Assembly: GCA_963807975.1 (NCBI GenBank)
Contig: CAWEDV010000005.1
Coordinates: forward strand, 124,001 to 188,000
Length of the DNA stretch: 64,000 bases
Reading direction: 5' to 3'
Origin: JAACFF01 sp963807975
GTDB taxonomy: Bacteria; Chloroflexota; Anaerolineae; Promineifilales; Promineifilaceae
The notes under the pieces were generated by a model. It did not search any database and was not told the DNA's origin. It was given only the letters and a program-made list of their open reading frames with translations. Shown in pieces: positions 24,765 to 32,360 of this stretch (position 1 is its first letter; each line of letters opens with the position of its first letter). Made by a program: the position numbers and the translations under genes.

Positions 24765-25697
24765 CTAGCGGTATTCAACCGATGGTTCAATCCGGCAGGT
24801 GCTCTCCCACCACGGTCTAATGCGTCCTCCAATCCTTCGACCGATCAATTTCTCTAACCCAGTAACAATCCCCCATAGCTTCTCAAAATCAACGCCCGTA
24901 CCCAAACCCATTTTATAGGCCATAAAGACCAGGTCCTCTGTAGCCAGGTTGCCCGCTGCACCTGGGGCAAAGGGACAGCCGCCAATGCCACCAATACTCG
25001 TATCGAAAATCCGCACCCCAGCTTGGAGAGCGGTGGTTGCATTGGCCAAACCCATTGCTTGTGTGTCATGTAAATGCACCGCCAAGTTCGCCATTCCAAA
25101 CCGGTGACCCAGTCGTTCCATAAGGCGGCCAACCTCCAGTGGATTTGCCTGCCCAACTGTATCCGCCACCACCATTTCGTCAACTCCCATTTGTTCCACC
25201 CGACTCGCATATGCCACCGTCTTTTGCGGCGACACTGGTCCATCAAACGGACAAATCCAGGCCGCGCTGATATACACGCGAGTCCAGATGTCATCCCTCT
25301 TGGCTTGCTCAACCAACTGTCCTGTTGTCCGGACTCCCTCTTCTGCCGTCATGCGTGTATTGCGCAGACTGAAAGTATCGCTTACAGACACCCCGAATGC
25401 CATCGCCCGACATCCCGCAGCTGCTGCGCGCTCATATCCCCTCTGATTGAATACGAGACCAACAAAACGAACCTTCTCAGAGTTCTGATCATTCATAACA
25501 CGGTCCATAACCTTGTCGGCATCTGCCATTTGAGGCACCGCCTTTGGATGAACAAAACTGGTTACTTCAATCTCACGCATTCCGGCCGATACCAGTTCAG
25601 AAATCAACTTAAGTTTTTGATCCGTTTCAACCAAAACGGGCTCATTCTGCAAGCCATCACGTGGTCCGACCTCATATATCTTCAAGTAATCGTCCAT
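24765..25697 (-). CDS. Hydroxymethylglutaryl-CoA lyase
   Basis: A 310-residue TIM-barrel lyase that cleaves 3-hydroxy-3-methylglutaryl-CoA to acetyl-CoA and acetoacetate, the last step of leucine breakdown. Motifs: EVGPRDGLQNEPV with the metal-binding Asp, IEVTSFVHPKAVPQMADAD, HLHDTQAMGLAN with the metal-binding His pair, and the catalytic Cys region GGCPFAPGAAGN. The long N-terminal and central parts match HMG-CoA lyases better than citramalate or isopropylmalate synthases. The other genes of leucine catabolism are not in this window. The stop codon touches the aat start. Confidence 0.95.
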   Translation of the reverse strand: MDDYLKIYEVGPRDGLQNEPVLVETDQKLKLISELVSAGMREIEVTSFVHPKAVPQMADADKVMDRVMNDQNSEKVRFVGLVFNQRGYERAAAAGCRAMAFGVSVSDTFSLRNTRMTAEEGVRTTGQLVEQAKRDDIWTRVYISAAWICPFDGPVSPQKTVAYASRVEQMGVDEMVVADTVGQANPLEVGRLMERLGHRFGMANLAVHLHDTQAMGLANATTALQAGVRIFDTSIGGIGGCPFAPGAAGNLATEDLVFMAYKMGLGTGVDFEKLWGIVTGLEKLIGRRIGGRIRPWWESTCRIEPSVEYR

Positions 25698-25832
25698 AAC
25701 AACTCACATTTTGCACACTATCATCCATTCTCAGGAGACTGGTATTGCAGCAACACTAATGTGAAATCTATTAATTGCTGGAAGAATCAGTACGATCGAA
25801 TATTGCGGAAACGGAATTTAGTGCCAATAGGT

Positions 25833-26210
25833 TTACGATCCCCGCCATGCGGCAGTGGCCAAGCAAAGCCAACCGGCCAGAAATGAAAAACCTCCCAGTG
25901 GAGTGATAGCCCCGAGCCACCCAAGTCGCGTGAACAACAGCAAGAACAAACTCCCGGAAAACAGCAGGATACCCAGTAGAAACAAATACCCCGCCCAATT
26001 GACCAACTGGCCTGGCCAATGGCTAGCCGCCCACGCAACAACAAAGAGACCCAAGCCATGAATCAGCAGATACCTCACCCCTGTATCATAAGTGCCCTCA
26101 AGAGTGGGATAATTTTCAAAATAGCTGCTCAGTCCATGAGCGCCAAAGGCGCCTGCGCCAACACCCAAAAACATAATAATTGAACCAAGTATTGCAAAGA
26201 TACGTTCCAC
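25833..26210 (-). CDS. DUF423 family membrane protein (YgdD-like)
   Basis: A 125-residue protein with four predicted membrane helices. The first helix ends GVGAGAFGAHGL, the hallmark of DUF423, and the last region reads ITPLGGFSFLAGWLCLA, also typical. The start codon is GTG 26210 with GAGG before it. Function of the family is unknown. It sits between UspA and HMG-CoA lyase on the same strand, with 135 bases to the latter that hold no recognised signal. Confidence 0.92.
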   Translation of the reverse strand: MERIFAILGSIIMFLGVGAGAFGAHGLSSYFENYPTLEGTYDTGVRYLLIHGLGLFVVAWAASHWPGQLVNWAGYLFLLGILLFSGSLFLLLFTRLGWLGAITPLGGFSFLAGWLCLATAAWRGS

Positions 26211-26243
26211 TACTTACCTCACATCAGTAAATGGTCTGATCCG

Positions 26244-27128
26244 TCAGGTTCGCGGATCACGGATAATCATCGTTGCACAGCATGCGCCGCGCAGCACTTT
26301 TTCCGCAACACTACCATACACCCACCGTTGCAGTCCAGTTCTTCCATGGCTTGACATGATGATCAAATCAATCCCTCGCTCGGCAGCATACTCGAAAATC
26401 GCCTCCGCAACCGTTCCTTTTGCCATCGCTGCCGTAACATGCACGTCATCAAGCGCCATTTCTGCTTTTTTCTTTTCCAGATACTCCTCCGTCTTTACCA
26501 CTTCCTTATGTTCGATCTCATCAAATACTTCACTCATAGACGCCGTTTCTAGCATCTGATGGGTGGATGAATTAACACGCAGAAGATGCAGCTCAGCCCC
26601 CATAGCCATCCCCAGTTGCCTACCTGGTTCCAAAGCTCGCTCCGCCAAATCTGAACCATCAAGTGGAATAAGTATCTTTTTAGTTTTTGCAGCTTCGTCA
26701 GACACCCGCGCATTGATAATAGCAGTTGCACACGGACCCCGTCGCATCACGCGTTCAGCAACACTTCCATACACCCAGCGACTTAAACCCGAACGACCGT
26801 GACTAGACATCATTATCAAATCTACATCATTTTCCTCAGCATATTGGATAATGGCGTCCGCAGGCTGTCCGGTTTCACAAACCGACTCGACCTTCACCCC
26901 TAATCCAAGCCCATCAGCCTTTGATCGTAAATAGGAGAGCGCCTCGTCCTCTCCAAGTCGGTTCATCTCCTCATAGACCATCGGATCGGCAGCTAGTAGT
27001 GCAAATTGCGGAACAACCCGCAGTAGGGTTAACCTTGCTGACATCGCCGAGGCGATGCCCGCTGCCGGACGCAGCGCTTTTTCTGCTATATCTGACCCAT
27101 CGAGCGGAACTAAGATATGGTTGAACAT
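26244..27128 (-). CDS. Tandem universal stress protein (UspA)
   Basis: A 294-residue protein with two UspA domains (about 1-145 and 146-294). Both carry the ATP-binding loop: SSHGRSGLSRWVYGSVAERV in the first and SSHGRTGLQRWVYGSVAEKV in the second, each preceded by DLIMM or DLIIM, and both begin with ILVPLDGSDIAEKAL or ILIPLDGSDLAERAL. ATP-binding UspA proteins act in stress and slow-growth responses. In mycobacteria tandem UspA proteins are a hallmark of the DosR regulon. GAGGAG precedes ATG 27128. It lies 60 bases downstream of a CBS-pair gene on the same strand with no terminator between, so both are likely transcribed from the promoter at 27749-27814. Confidence 0.96.
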   Translation of the reverse strand: MFNHILVPLDGSDIAEKALRPAAGIASAMSARLTLLRVVPQFALLAADPMVYEEMNRLGEDEALSYLRSKADGLGLGVKVESVCETGQPADAIIQYAEENDVDLIMMSSHGRSGLSRWVYGSVAERVMRRGPCATAIINARVSDEAAKTKKILIPLDGSDLAERALEPGRQLGMAMGAELHLLRVNSSTHQMLETASMSEVFDEIEHKEVVKTEEYLEKKKAEMALDDVHVTAAMAKGTVAEAIFEYAAERGIDLIIMSSHGRTGLQRWVYGSVAEKVLRGACCATMIIRDPRT

Positions 27129-27188
27129 TTTAAGCTCCTCATAAATTGAAATTTACCATGCCATGGCAAAACTGATAACTCGGAAAAA

Positions 27189-27620
27189 CTACCCTCCGTC
27201 AATGACAGTCTCAGACTGACCAGCAGCAAAATAGTCTAGATAGTCCGTAACAGTAATAATACCCACTAGATCACCTTCATCAATAACAGGCAAGGCGCCG
27301 AACTTATAGAGACTTAGCATCTTTGCCGCGTGATATGCCGGTGTATCCGGAGCAACCGCCATCGGATTGGCCGTCATGCAAGTTTCGACAAGCACCTTAT
27401 CTAGCAGTTCTTCATCTTGCCATCGTCCATGAACAACCATCGGCGAATTCATAACAAGACGAATATCCCGGTCGGTGATAATTCCGACCAACTCACTATT
27501 ATTAAGCACGGGGAATTGACGACAACCCTCAGTTTTCATCATTTTTACGACCCGCCGCAGAGGTGTGTTTGGAGTCACAGAATAGGGAACCACCGTCATC
27601 AAATCACTAACTGTTAACAT
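27189..27620 (-). CDS. CBS-domain pair protein
   Basis: A 143-residue protein made only of two CBS motifs (about residues 7-58 and 76-130), a module that binds adenine nucleotides and senses energy state. Typical parts: SVTPNTPLRRVVKMM, QFPVLNNSELVGIITDRDIR, MAVAPDTPAYHAAKMLSLYK and FGALPVIDEGDLVGIITVTD. ATG 27620 has GAGGAG seven bases upstream; the open frame extends further but without coding support. It is paralogous to the CBS protein at 29294 and shares with it an inverted-repeat operator at nearly the same distance. It leads the operon with the UspA gene. In actinobacteria such CBS proteins belong to the hypoxia regulon. Confidence 0.95.
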   Translation of the reverse strand: MLTVSDLMTVVPYSVTPNTPLRRVVKMMKTEGCRQFPVLNNSELVGIITDRDIRLVMNSPMVVHGRWQDEELLDKVLVETCMTANPMAVAPDTPAYHAAKMLSLYKFGALPVIDEGDLVGIITVTDYLDYFAAGQSETVIDGG

Positions 27621-27941
27621 GCCAATTCTCCTCATAGAATCTGCTTGTCGATATCGCCTTCTCACCCGGTAGAATCAATGGCGTTGCAATGTGGACTTCC
27701 AATTAATCAATACATGAGACCAATCGATTCTCCGTTGCATTTACTAGTAGTATAGATCAGCATCATCCGCCTAGCTTGTGGCGAATGTCATATAAGTTTG
27801 ATGACATTCTTCGGTAATTCAGGTATATAATTCCTTTTTTTCGATATCCATGAGAAATAATTGCTGCTTGCCTCAAGCATGATAAACTCCCCAGCCAAGA
27901 TTCCTACCACATAAATAACTAGAAAAGCAGGATAAACTGAA
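27621..27941. other. Divergent regulatory region between CBS protein and DsbA-like gene
   Basis: About 320 AT-rich bases. It contains the inverted repeat at 27783-27809 and a TATACT -10 for the minus-strand CBS/UspA operon. The promoter of the plus-strand DsbA-like gene was not identified. No open frame with coding character was found. Confidence 0.55.
27749..27814 (-). promoter_or_regulatory. Promoter and inverted-repeat operator of the CBS-UspA operon
   Basis: On the minus strand TATACT at 27754-27749 is a -10 with no good -35, suggesting activation. Upstream is a perfect inverted repeat GAATGTCAT-N9-ATGACATTC (27783-27809). Its promoter-proximal half is part of GTGGCGAATGTCAT (27778-27791), one mismatch from RTGACNNNTGTCAY, centred at about -42.5 from the predicted start near 27742. 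The distal half (27801-27814) keeps only one good half-site and is centred 23 bases further away. The repeat is seen directly; its role as a binding site is inference. Confidence 0.6.
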
Positions 27942-28616
27942 ATGGCTAAGAGACGAAAAACAACAAAGAAAACACAAGAAAAACGCGGCACGAACTGGGT
28001 GCTAATTGGTGGAGTTGTTTTTGTTGGTGTTATGGGGCTGTTTGCTTTGCTATTCCTGGCCCTTCGTGCGCCAGAACCTCAAGCAACTCCGTCGCTGGCT
28101 CAATACTGTTCCGAGAATGCCGGCAGTTGTGTCGAAATTGGCGAGCCCGATGCGCCCACGACCTTTGTTGAAGTTTCAGATTTCGGCTGTTCTCACTGTC
28201 AAGCTTTTCATCAAGAGAAATCCACACCGATAAAAGAAAACTATGTCGACACGGGCAAGATTAAATGGATATTTGTGCCCTATGCCCTACGTGCCGAGAC
28301 CATACCAGCAGCCAATGCTGCACTTTGTGCCAATGAACAAAATAAATATCTCGAGTTTTCGGATGCCGTTTACGCCTTACCGACGCAAATAGGCCTTACT
28401 CGTGATGGATTTTTGATTGCCGCCGAAGAAGTCGGCCTTGATGTTGAAGCCTTCACAACATGCGTAGAGGAGGGTCGCCATAACGGAACCATTGGCCGTA
28501 ATCAGCAGGCCGCTAGAGCCGCCCGTGTTTCGGGAACGCCAACTTTCTTTGTTAACGATGAGATGGTGTCCGGTAACGTTCCGATGTCCGAATTCGATCG
28601 CCTATTTAGCCAATAA
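27942..28616 (+). CDS. Membrane-anchored DsbA-like thiol-disulfide oxidoreductase
   Basis: A 224-residue protein with a Lys/Arg-rich cytosolic start (AKRRKTTKKTQEKR), one transmembrane helix (residues ~19-42) and an extracytoplasmic thioredoxin-like domain of the DsbA type (Thioredoxin_4). The active site is CSHC in EVSDFGCSHCQAFHQE, and the cis-Pro loop is RVSGTPTFFVND. It should introduce disulfides into exported proteins. The next gene, 14 bases downstream, encodes a VKOR-family protein that would reoxidise it. Two further Cys near residues 54 and 61 and two near 127-180 may form structural disulfides. Confidence 0.93.
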   Translation: MAKRRKTTKKTQEKRGTNWVLIGGVVFVGVMGLFALLFLALRAPEPQATPSLAQYCSENAGSCVEIGEPDAPTTFVEVSDFGCSHCQAFHQEKSTPIKENYVDTGKIKWIFVPYALRAETIPAANAALCANEQNKYLEFSDAVYALPTQIGLTRDGFLIAAEEVGLDVEAFTTCVEEGRHNGTIGRNQQAARAARVSGTPTFFVNDEMVSGNVPMSEFDRLFSQ

Positions 28617-28630
28617 AACGGTTATCGATA

Positions 28631-29083
28631 ATGACACTCCCCAAAGATTGGCCGGTTAGGATCATTCAGATACTTGCTGTGCCTGGTATGATGGTTGCTT
28701 ATTATCTCTACCTATATCACAGTGGTTCGCTATTTACGACCTGTACCGTTAACGACCTTTTCGATTGTGGTCAAGTAAGCGGACCAAACAGTCCATATTC
28801 CTCAATCGGCCCCATTCCGGTCGCCCTCATTGGTCTCATCGGCTACGCAGTCATTTTTCTGTTGGTCTGGAGTCGGGATTGGATAAATATGGTCGCCGAC
28901 AATCTGCCGGAACTGATGATGGGCCTTGTGAGCTTAGCCTTTCTTTTCACACTAGGTCTAACAGCACTAGAATTTTTTGTTATCCATGCCTTTTGCCAAT
29001 ACTGTCTCTACTCTGCGGCGATCATCCTGGTTATGTTCATCCTATCCCTCTTGCATTTGAGAAGAAGTAGAAACGACTCCTAG
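28631..29083 (+). CDS. Vitamin K epoxide reductase (VKOR) family protein
   Basis: A 150-residue integral membrane protein with four to five helices. It carries the loop Cys pair CTVNDLFDC (eight apart in the first luminal loop) with the following Ser-containing segment, and the CQYC active site in the last helix region (FFVIHAFCQYCLYSAA). Bacterial VKOR proteins reoxidise DsbA-like partners and pass electrons to quinones. It lies 14 bases after the DsbA-like gene, forming a two-gene oxidative folding module. No fused thioredoxin domain is present, consistent with the separate partner. Confidence 0.95.
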   Translation: MTLPKDWPVRIIQILAVPGMMVAYYLYLYHSGSLFTTCTVNDLFDCGQVSGPNSPYSSIGPIPVALIGLIGYAVIFLLVWSRDWINMVADNLPELMMGLVSLAFLFTLGLTALEFFVIHAFCQYCLYSAAIILVMFILSLLHLRRSRNDS

Positions 29084-29113
29084 CAGCCAAAAAAATCCCT
29101 TGCCACGATTCTC

Positions 29114-29177
29114 ACGTAATATGTCACCCCAGATTAGTGACATCTTGCAGTCGTGTTCCCATACCATTTAGCATAAT
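29114..29177 (+). promoter_or_regulatory. Promoter and inverted-repeat operator of the second CBS gene
   Basis: A perfect inverted repeat ATGTCAC-N9-GTGACAT (29121-29143) lies upstream of the -10-like CATAAT (29172-29177), giving a transcription start near 29184 and no good -35. Extended to 14-base sites, the halves are centred at about -40.5 and -63.5. The layout copies that of the paralogous CBS gene at 27620. The extended sites match RTGACNNNTGTCAY less well (three mismatches each), but the inner half-sites are exact. Confidence 0.55.
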
Positions 29178-29293
29178 ATGTTGGTAAGAAACCATGAACT
29201 AGATTCATGATTGCTCCATCATGGTGTTCGGGAAGAAATACTATATCAGTTCCCGGCTTTTGGGGAGATAGCTCACAGGAGTTTACGACTAAC

Positions 29294-29677
29294 GTGCTTA
29301 CCACAAGAAAACTCATGCTCGTTAATCCAAAATCAGTCTCTCCCGATACCCCGATCAAGGAGGCTAGGTTGCTCATGGAAACCGGAGGCACCTTGCAGTT
29401 GCCGGTAGTCCATCTTGGGAAATTAGTTGGCATTATTACAGATCGAGATATCTGCTTGGCAATACACGTGGTCAGCGTTGAAGACAAACTCGTTTCCGAT
29501 TATATGACCGCCGATCCCGTGACCGTATCCCCCGATACGCCAGTATTCCGAACTGCACAAAAACTCAGTACTTACAAATTTGGTGCGTTACCTGTAGTCG
29601 ATGGGGATACTCTGGTAGGATTGATTACATCCAGCATGCTACTCGCACATTTTGCCAATAATATCGACAAACGCTAA
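29294..29677 (+). CDS. CBS-domain pair protein
   Basis: A 127-residue protein with two CBS motifs: SVSPDTPIKEARLLMETGG followed by LVGIITDRDICLAI, and VTVSPDTPVFRTAQKLSTYK followed by FGALPVVDGDTLVGLITSS. GTG 29294 is chosen as start because its N-terminus VLTTRKLMLVNPKSV lines up residue for residue with the paralogue MLTVSDLMTVVPYSV; AGGAG is 12 bases upstream. Earlier in-frame ATG codons (29207) would lie close to the predicted transcription start. Like the paralogue it probably binds adenosine ligands and acts as a small energy sensor. It converges on the receiver-like gene with an 18-base gap. Confidence 0.9.
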   Translation: MLTTRKLMLVNPKSVSPDTPIKEARLLMETGGTLQLPVVHLGKLVGIITDRDICLAIHVVSVEDKLVSDYMTADPVTVSPDTPVFRTAQKLSTYKFGALPVVDGDTLVGLITSSMLLAHFANNIDKR

Positions 29678-29695
29678 GAACAAACCGTCGCTTCT

Positions 29696-30094
29696 TTAGA
29701 CGAGGGGATTGTCAGAAACAGCTAGTTCAATTTCTTCGATCAGATTGGTGGAGTTGATATGTTTGAGCAAGTATCGTTTGGCGCCTGCTTGCAAAAGCAA
29801 ATCCCGTTCAACTGAGTCAACATAAGGAGCCAAGACAATCACCGTTGGAGTCTCCTTAACCATATCACGAATTGCAATTGCGGTCTGGAAAAGGTCTTCA
29901 TCCGAACCATTCTGAAGCCCAAAAATAATTACGTCCGGCTGATCGATTCTCAGCATGACTAGTGCCTCTGCAGGGTCTGATGCCACCCCAACAACTTCCA
30001 ACTGCCTCGGTGCATCAAGGCGAATGCGCAGCGCACGTCTCACAGCCTCATGTCTGTCGACGATCAGAATCCTAATTTTATTCTCTTCGATCAT
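29696..30094 (-). CDS. Pseudo-receiver protein lacking the phosphoacceptor Asp
   Basis: A 132-residue stand-alone CheY-like domain without DNA-binding part. It begins IRILIVDRHEAVRRALRIRL and ends in the conserved Lys region RYLLKHIN. The phosphorylation site is lost: where the neighbouring regulator has VIMDIRL this one has IIFGLQN, with Gly59 in place of Asp. The second Asp of the acidic pair is Arg14 and the conserved Thr/Ser is Ala89, while Lys111 is kept. It cannot be phosphorylated in the usual way and may act by binding other proteins. ATG 30094 is preferred over TTG 30142. Its promoter has the best pair of DosR-like sites in the window, so it probably belongs to the regulon. Confidence 0.85.
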   Translation of the reverse strand: MIEENKIRILIVDRHEAVRRALRIRLDAPRQLEVVGVASDPAEALVMLRIDQPDVIIFGLQNGSDEDLFQTAIAIRDMVKETPTVIVLAPYVDSVERDLLLQAGAKRYLLKHINSTNLIEEIELAVSDNPLV

Positions 30095-30203
30095 CTTTAC
30101 GCTTTCTGATAACACGCTTGCCTTTTGCGGACAATGACCCAATGTGTCGATTGCCTCCCTGGATAGATCGCTGAAAAGCGGGCAGCATCCTCAACTTAAC
30201 TTC

Positions 30204-30268
30204 AGTATATAACCTTCTGTTATCCAAACTCAGTGACAAATGTCATCCATTGTTAGGACATCTGTCAT
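30204..30268 (-). promoter_or_regulatory. Promoter of the pseudo-receiver gene with tandem DosR-like sites
   Basis: The -10 TATACT is at 30209-30204 on the minus strand, giving a start near 30197. GTGACAAATGTCAT (30233-30246) fits RTGACNNNTGTCAY exactly and is centred at -42.5. AGGACATCTGTCAT (30255-30268, one mismatch) is centred at -64.5. The 22-base spacing equals two helical turns and is repeated at the dikinase promoter. There is no recognisable -35, as expected for an activated promoter. Confidence 0.65.
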
Positions 30269-30358
30269 TCAGTTATTCAGATTTTCGAGCAAAGAATGTT
30301 GGAAGAAAATAGAAGATGTACTACTTGAGGCTTTCAAGTCCGCCGGTATGACATAGAT

Positions 30359-31498
30359 TTATGGAGCTATGGGTAAACGCATCGTAATCGTCGTACCTTG
30401 TCCTGGCGAAGAGCGAATAAAGAAGGTTCCCTCCAATCCCTCAGAACGTGCTTGCATATTTGCCAAGCCATGTCCCACTTGCTGCGAATCATCAAAGGGG
30501 TCAAAGCCTCGGCCGTCATCATGAATAATCAAGGTAACCGATGACTCAGAACGCATCAAGGTCAAAGTGACATTGGCAGCACGTGCATGTCGGGCCACAT
30601 TAGCCATAGATTCTTGTGTAGTCAGAAAAATAGCCCTTGCTAAAGATGTTGGAAGATTATCAAGCTGCTGTGAGACAGTCAAAGACACAGGAATCATCGT
30701 ATTCGCCTGAAATTCCCTCACCAACCTCGCCAATCCTTGCGAAAGATCTCCACTGAAGCGCCGCGGTCTCAGATCCAATATGAAGTTCCTAATATCGCGA
30801 ATGGCATCATTCAATCCCTCGATTGCCCCATCTAGCAGTTGTGCCGATTCATCAGCATGTTCAGGAAGGACAATTCGTGTCGATTCAAGCGTCAAGCCAA
30901 CAGCAAAGATCGATTGGATAACTCCATCGTGAAGATCCATACCAATTCGCGAACGCTCTTCCAGGATTGCCAAGCGTTCCACTTGCTCATATAGATGCGC
31001 ATTTTGAATCGCAATGGCAGCATGGGCCGCTAGCATCTCAACCAGCTTTTGGTCTGCCTCGCTGAATTCATGCGCGTCGATTTTTTCGGTAAGATATAAA
31101 TTCCCGAGAGGCTCTCCAGCACCGATAATGGGCACACCCAAAAAACTCGTCATAGTTGGATGTCCAATAGGGAAACCAACCGAACGGTCGTCATCAGATA
31201 ACCGCTTCAGACGAATAGACTTTTGCTCAGCCACTATCGCCCCCAACAGCCCCTTACCCAAGGGAGGATGTGGCATAAGGTCGACCTGCTCGCGCGTCAA
31301 TCCACTGTGGACAAAGCTTTGCATCCGGCCATATTGACCTGGGACACCCAATGCAGCAAAACGAGCCCCGACAAGCTCTCGTGCCGCATCGACGATTTGT
31401 TGCAGGACCTTGTCCGAATCCAACTCTCCGGCAATTGCCAGAGCGGCGCGGTTCAATGCATCCAACGCTTTAACAGCCGAGTATCCGATTTCTGGCAT
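30359..31498 (-). CDS. DosS/DevS-like GAF-domain sensor histidine kinase
   Basis: A 379-residue soluble kinase: one GAF domain (about 24-168), HisKA_3 dimerisation domain with the H-box MDLHDGVIQSIFAVGL (His190), and an HATPase_c domain with N-box QESMANVARHA (~295-305) and DDGRGFD (~327-333). The GAF segment SVGFPIGHPTMTSFLGVPI followed by GNLYLTEK is characteristic of the DevS/DosS/DosT family of hypoxia and redox sensors. Those have two GAF domains and bind heme in the first; here there is one, and I cannot tell whether the heme ligand is kept. The gene follows the DosR-like regulator by 59 bases on the same strand, forming a two-component operon. ATG 31498 is chosen over the adjacent TTG. 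Confidence 0.93.
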   Translation of the reverse strand: MPEIGYSAVKALDALNRAALAIAGELDSDKVLQQIVDAARELVGARFAALGVPGQYGRMQSFVHSGLTREQVDLMPHPPLGKGLLGAIVAEQKSIRLKRLSDDDRSVGFPIGHPTMTSFLGVPIIGAGEPLGNLYLTEKIDAHEFSEADQKLVEMLAAHAAIAIQNAHLYEQVERLAILEERSRIGMDLHDGVIQSIFAVGLTLESTRIVLPEHADESAQLLDGAIEGLNDAIRDIRNFILDLRPRRFSGDLSQGLARLVREFQANTMIPVSLTVSQQLDNLPTSLARAIFLTTQESMANVARHARAANVTLTLMRSESSVTLIIHDDGRGFDPFDDSQQVGHGLANMQARSEGLEGTFFIRSSPGQGTTITMRLPIAP

Positions 31499-31557
31499 CA
31501 ACAGTAATCCATCATTGTTTTGAATAAGGGGAACGCATCCGGCAGACAGTATGATAG

Positions 31558-32208
31558 CTACAGATGGTCTTGGAGATGGTGCTGAATAGCATAAGCTGCT
31601 GCTTCTGCCCGATTCGATACATTAAGCTTAGAAAGAATGCTGCTCACGTAATTACGTACGGTCCCTTCACTCAAGAACAACTCAGAAGCAATCTCCCTAT
31701 TCGTCTTACCCGCGGCAATCAGAGCCAACACCTGCTTCTCTTGTCCAGTTAAGTCAGTGAAGGCAACCGCCTCCTCTTTCCTTATAGAACGCCGGACTTC
31801 AACAAATACCCTTTGTGTTAGTGACGGGTCAAGCATCGACTCACCGCGCGCCGTTGCCTCGAGCGCCCTCACAAGGTCACCCCCTCCAACTTGTTTCAAG
31901 ACGTAGCCGGTAGCTCCCGCGCGAATAGCTGAAAACAGCAGTTCGTCTTCCGCGAACGACGTTAGTATGATTACCTTGGTATCTGGTAACTGTTGCTTTA
32001 TTTGATGACAAGCCTCAATACCACTTCCTCCCGAAAGCCGAATATCCATGATCACAATATCTGGTTCATGCAACAGCGCTTGCGCGACAGCTTCCTCTTC
32101 ATTATCAGCCTCTGCAACAACGGTGAATCCTTGTAGTCGTTCCAGCAGCACCTTCATGCCCAGCCGAACTACCTCGTGATCATCAACCAAAAGCAGCCTC
32201 ATAGTCAT
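31558..32208 (-). CDS. DosR/NarL-type response regulator
   Basis: A 216-residue regulator. The receiver (1-~120) has the acidic pair DD at 9-10, phosphoacceptor Asp55 in IVIMDIRLSG, Thr83 and Lys105. The C-terminal LuxR-type helix-turn-helix (about 151-212) reads LTGQEKQVLALIAAGKTNRE, and the recognition helix is SEGTVRNYVSSILSKLN, close in pattern to mycobacterial DosR (KTVKNYVSRLL). It precedes the DosS-like kinase. RTGACNNNTGTCAY sites around the locus share the GAC-N4-GTC core spacing of DosR boxes, making this protein the prime candidate to bind them. The predicted transcription start coincides with ATG 32208, so the message may be leaderless; ATG 32202 is an alternative start. Confidence 0.94.
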   Translation of the reverse strand: MTMRLLLVDDHEVVRLGMKVLLERLQGFTVVAEADNEEEAVAQALLHEPDIVIMDIRLSGGSGIEACHQIKQQLPDTKVIILTSFAEDELLFSAIRAGATGYVLKQVGGGDLVRALEATARGESMLDPSLTQRVFVEVRRSIRKEEAVAFTDLTGQEKQVLALIAAGKTNREIASELFLSEGTVRNYVSSILSKLNVSNRAEAAAYAIQHHLQDHL

Positions 32209-32214
32209 GGCATT

Positions 32215-32317
32215 ATTATAACTTCGATTAAGGGGATCACCAAAGTTGACCCAAAAGGCTGGCACCTCAGATTATTGACAAAAGAGGGTCACCAAGCTTC
32301 AATATCAAGGTTGGTGA
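32215..32317 (-). promoter_or_regulatory. Promoter of the response regulator with TTGGTGA repeats
   Basis: On the minus strand TTGGTG (32243-32238) and TATAAT (32220-32215) are 17 bases apart; transcription should start at about 32208, the start codon itself. TTGGTGA, which includes the -35, recurs on the same strand at 32295-32289 and in inverted orientation at 32311-32317, where it forms a repeat TCACCAA-N15-TTGGTGA. No RTGACNNNTGTCAY site was seen here. Confidence 0.5.
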
Positions 32318-32360
32318 GCTAATGATATCTGATAGAAGGCACGCCCCTAATAGTGCATCA

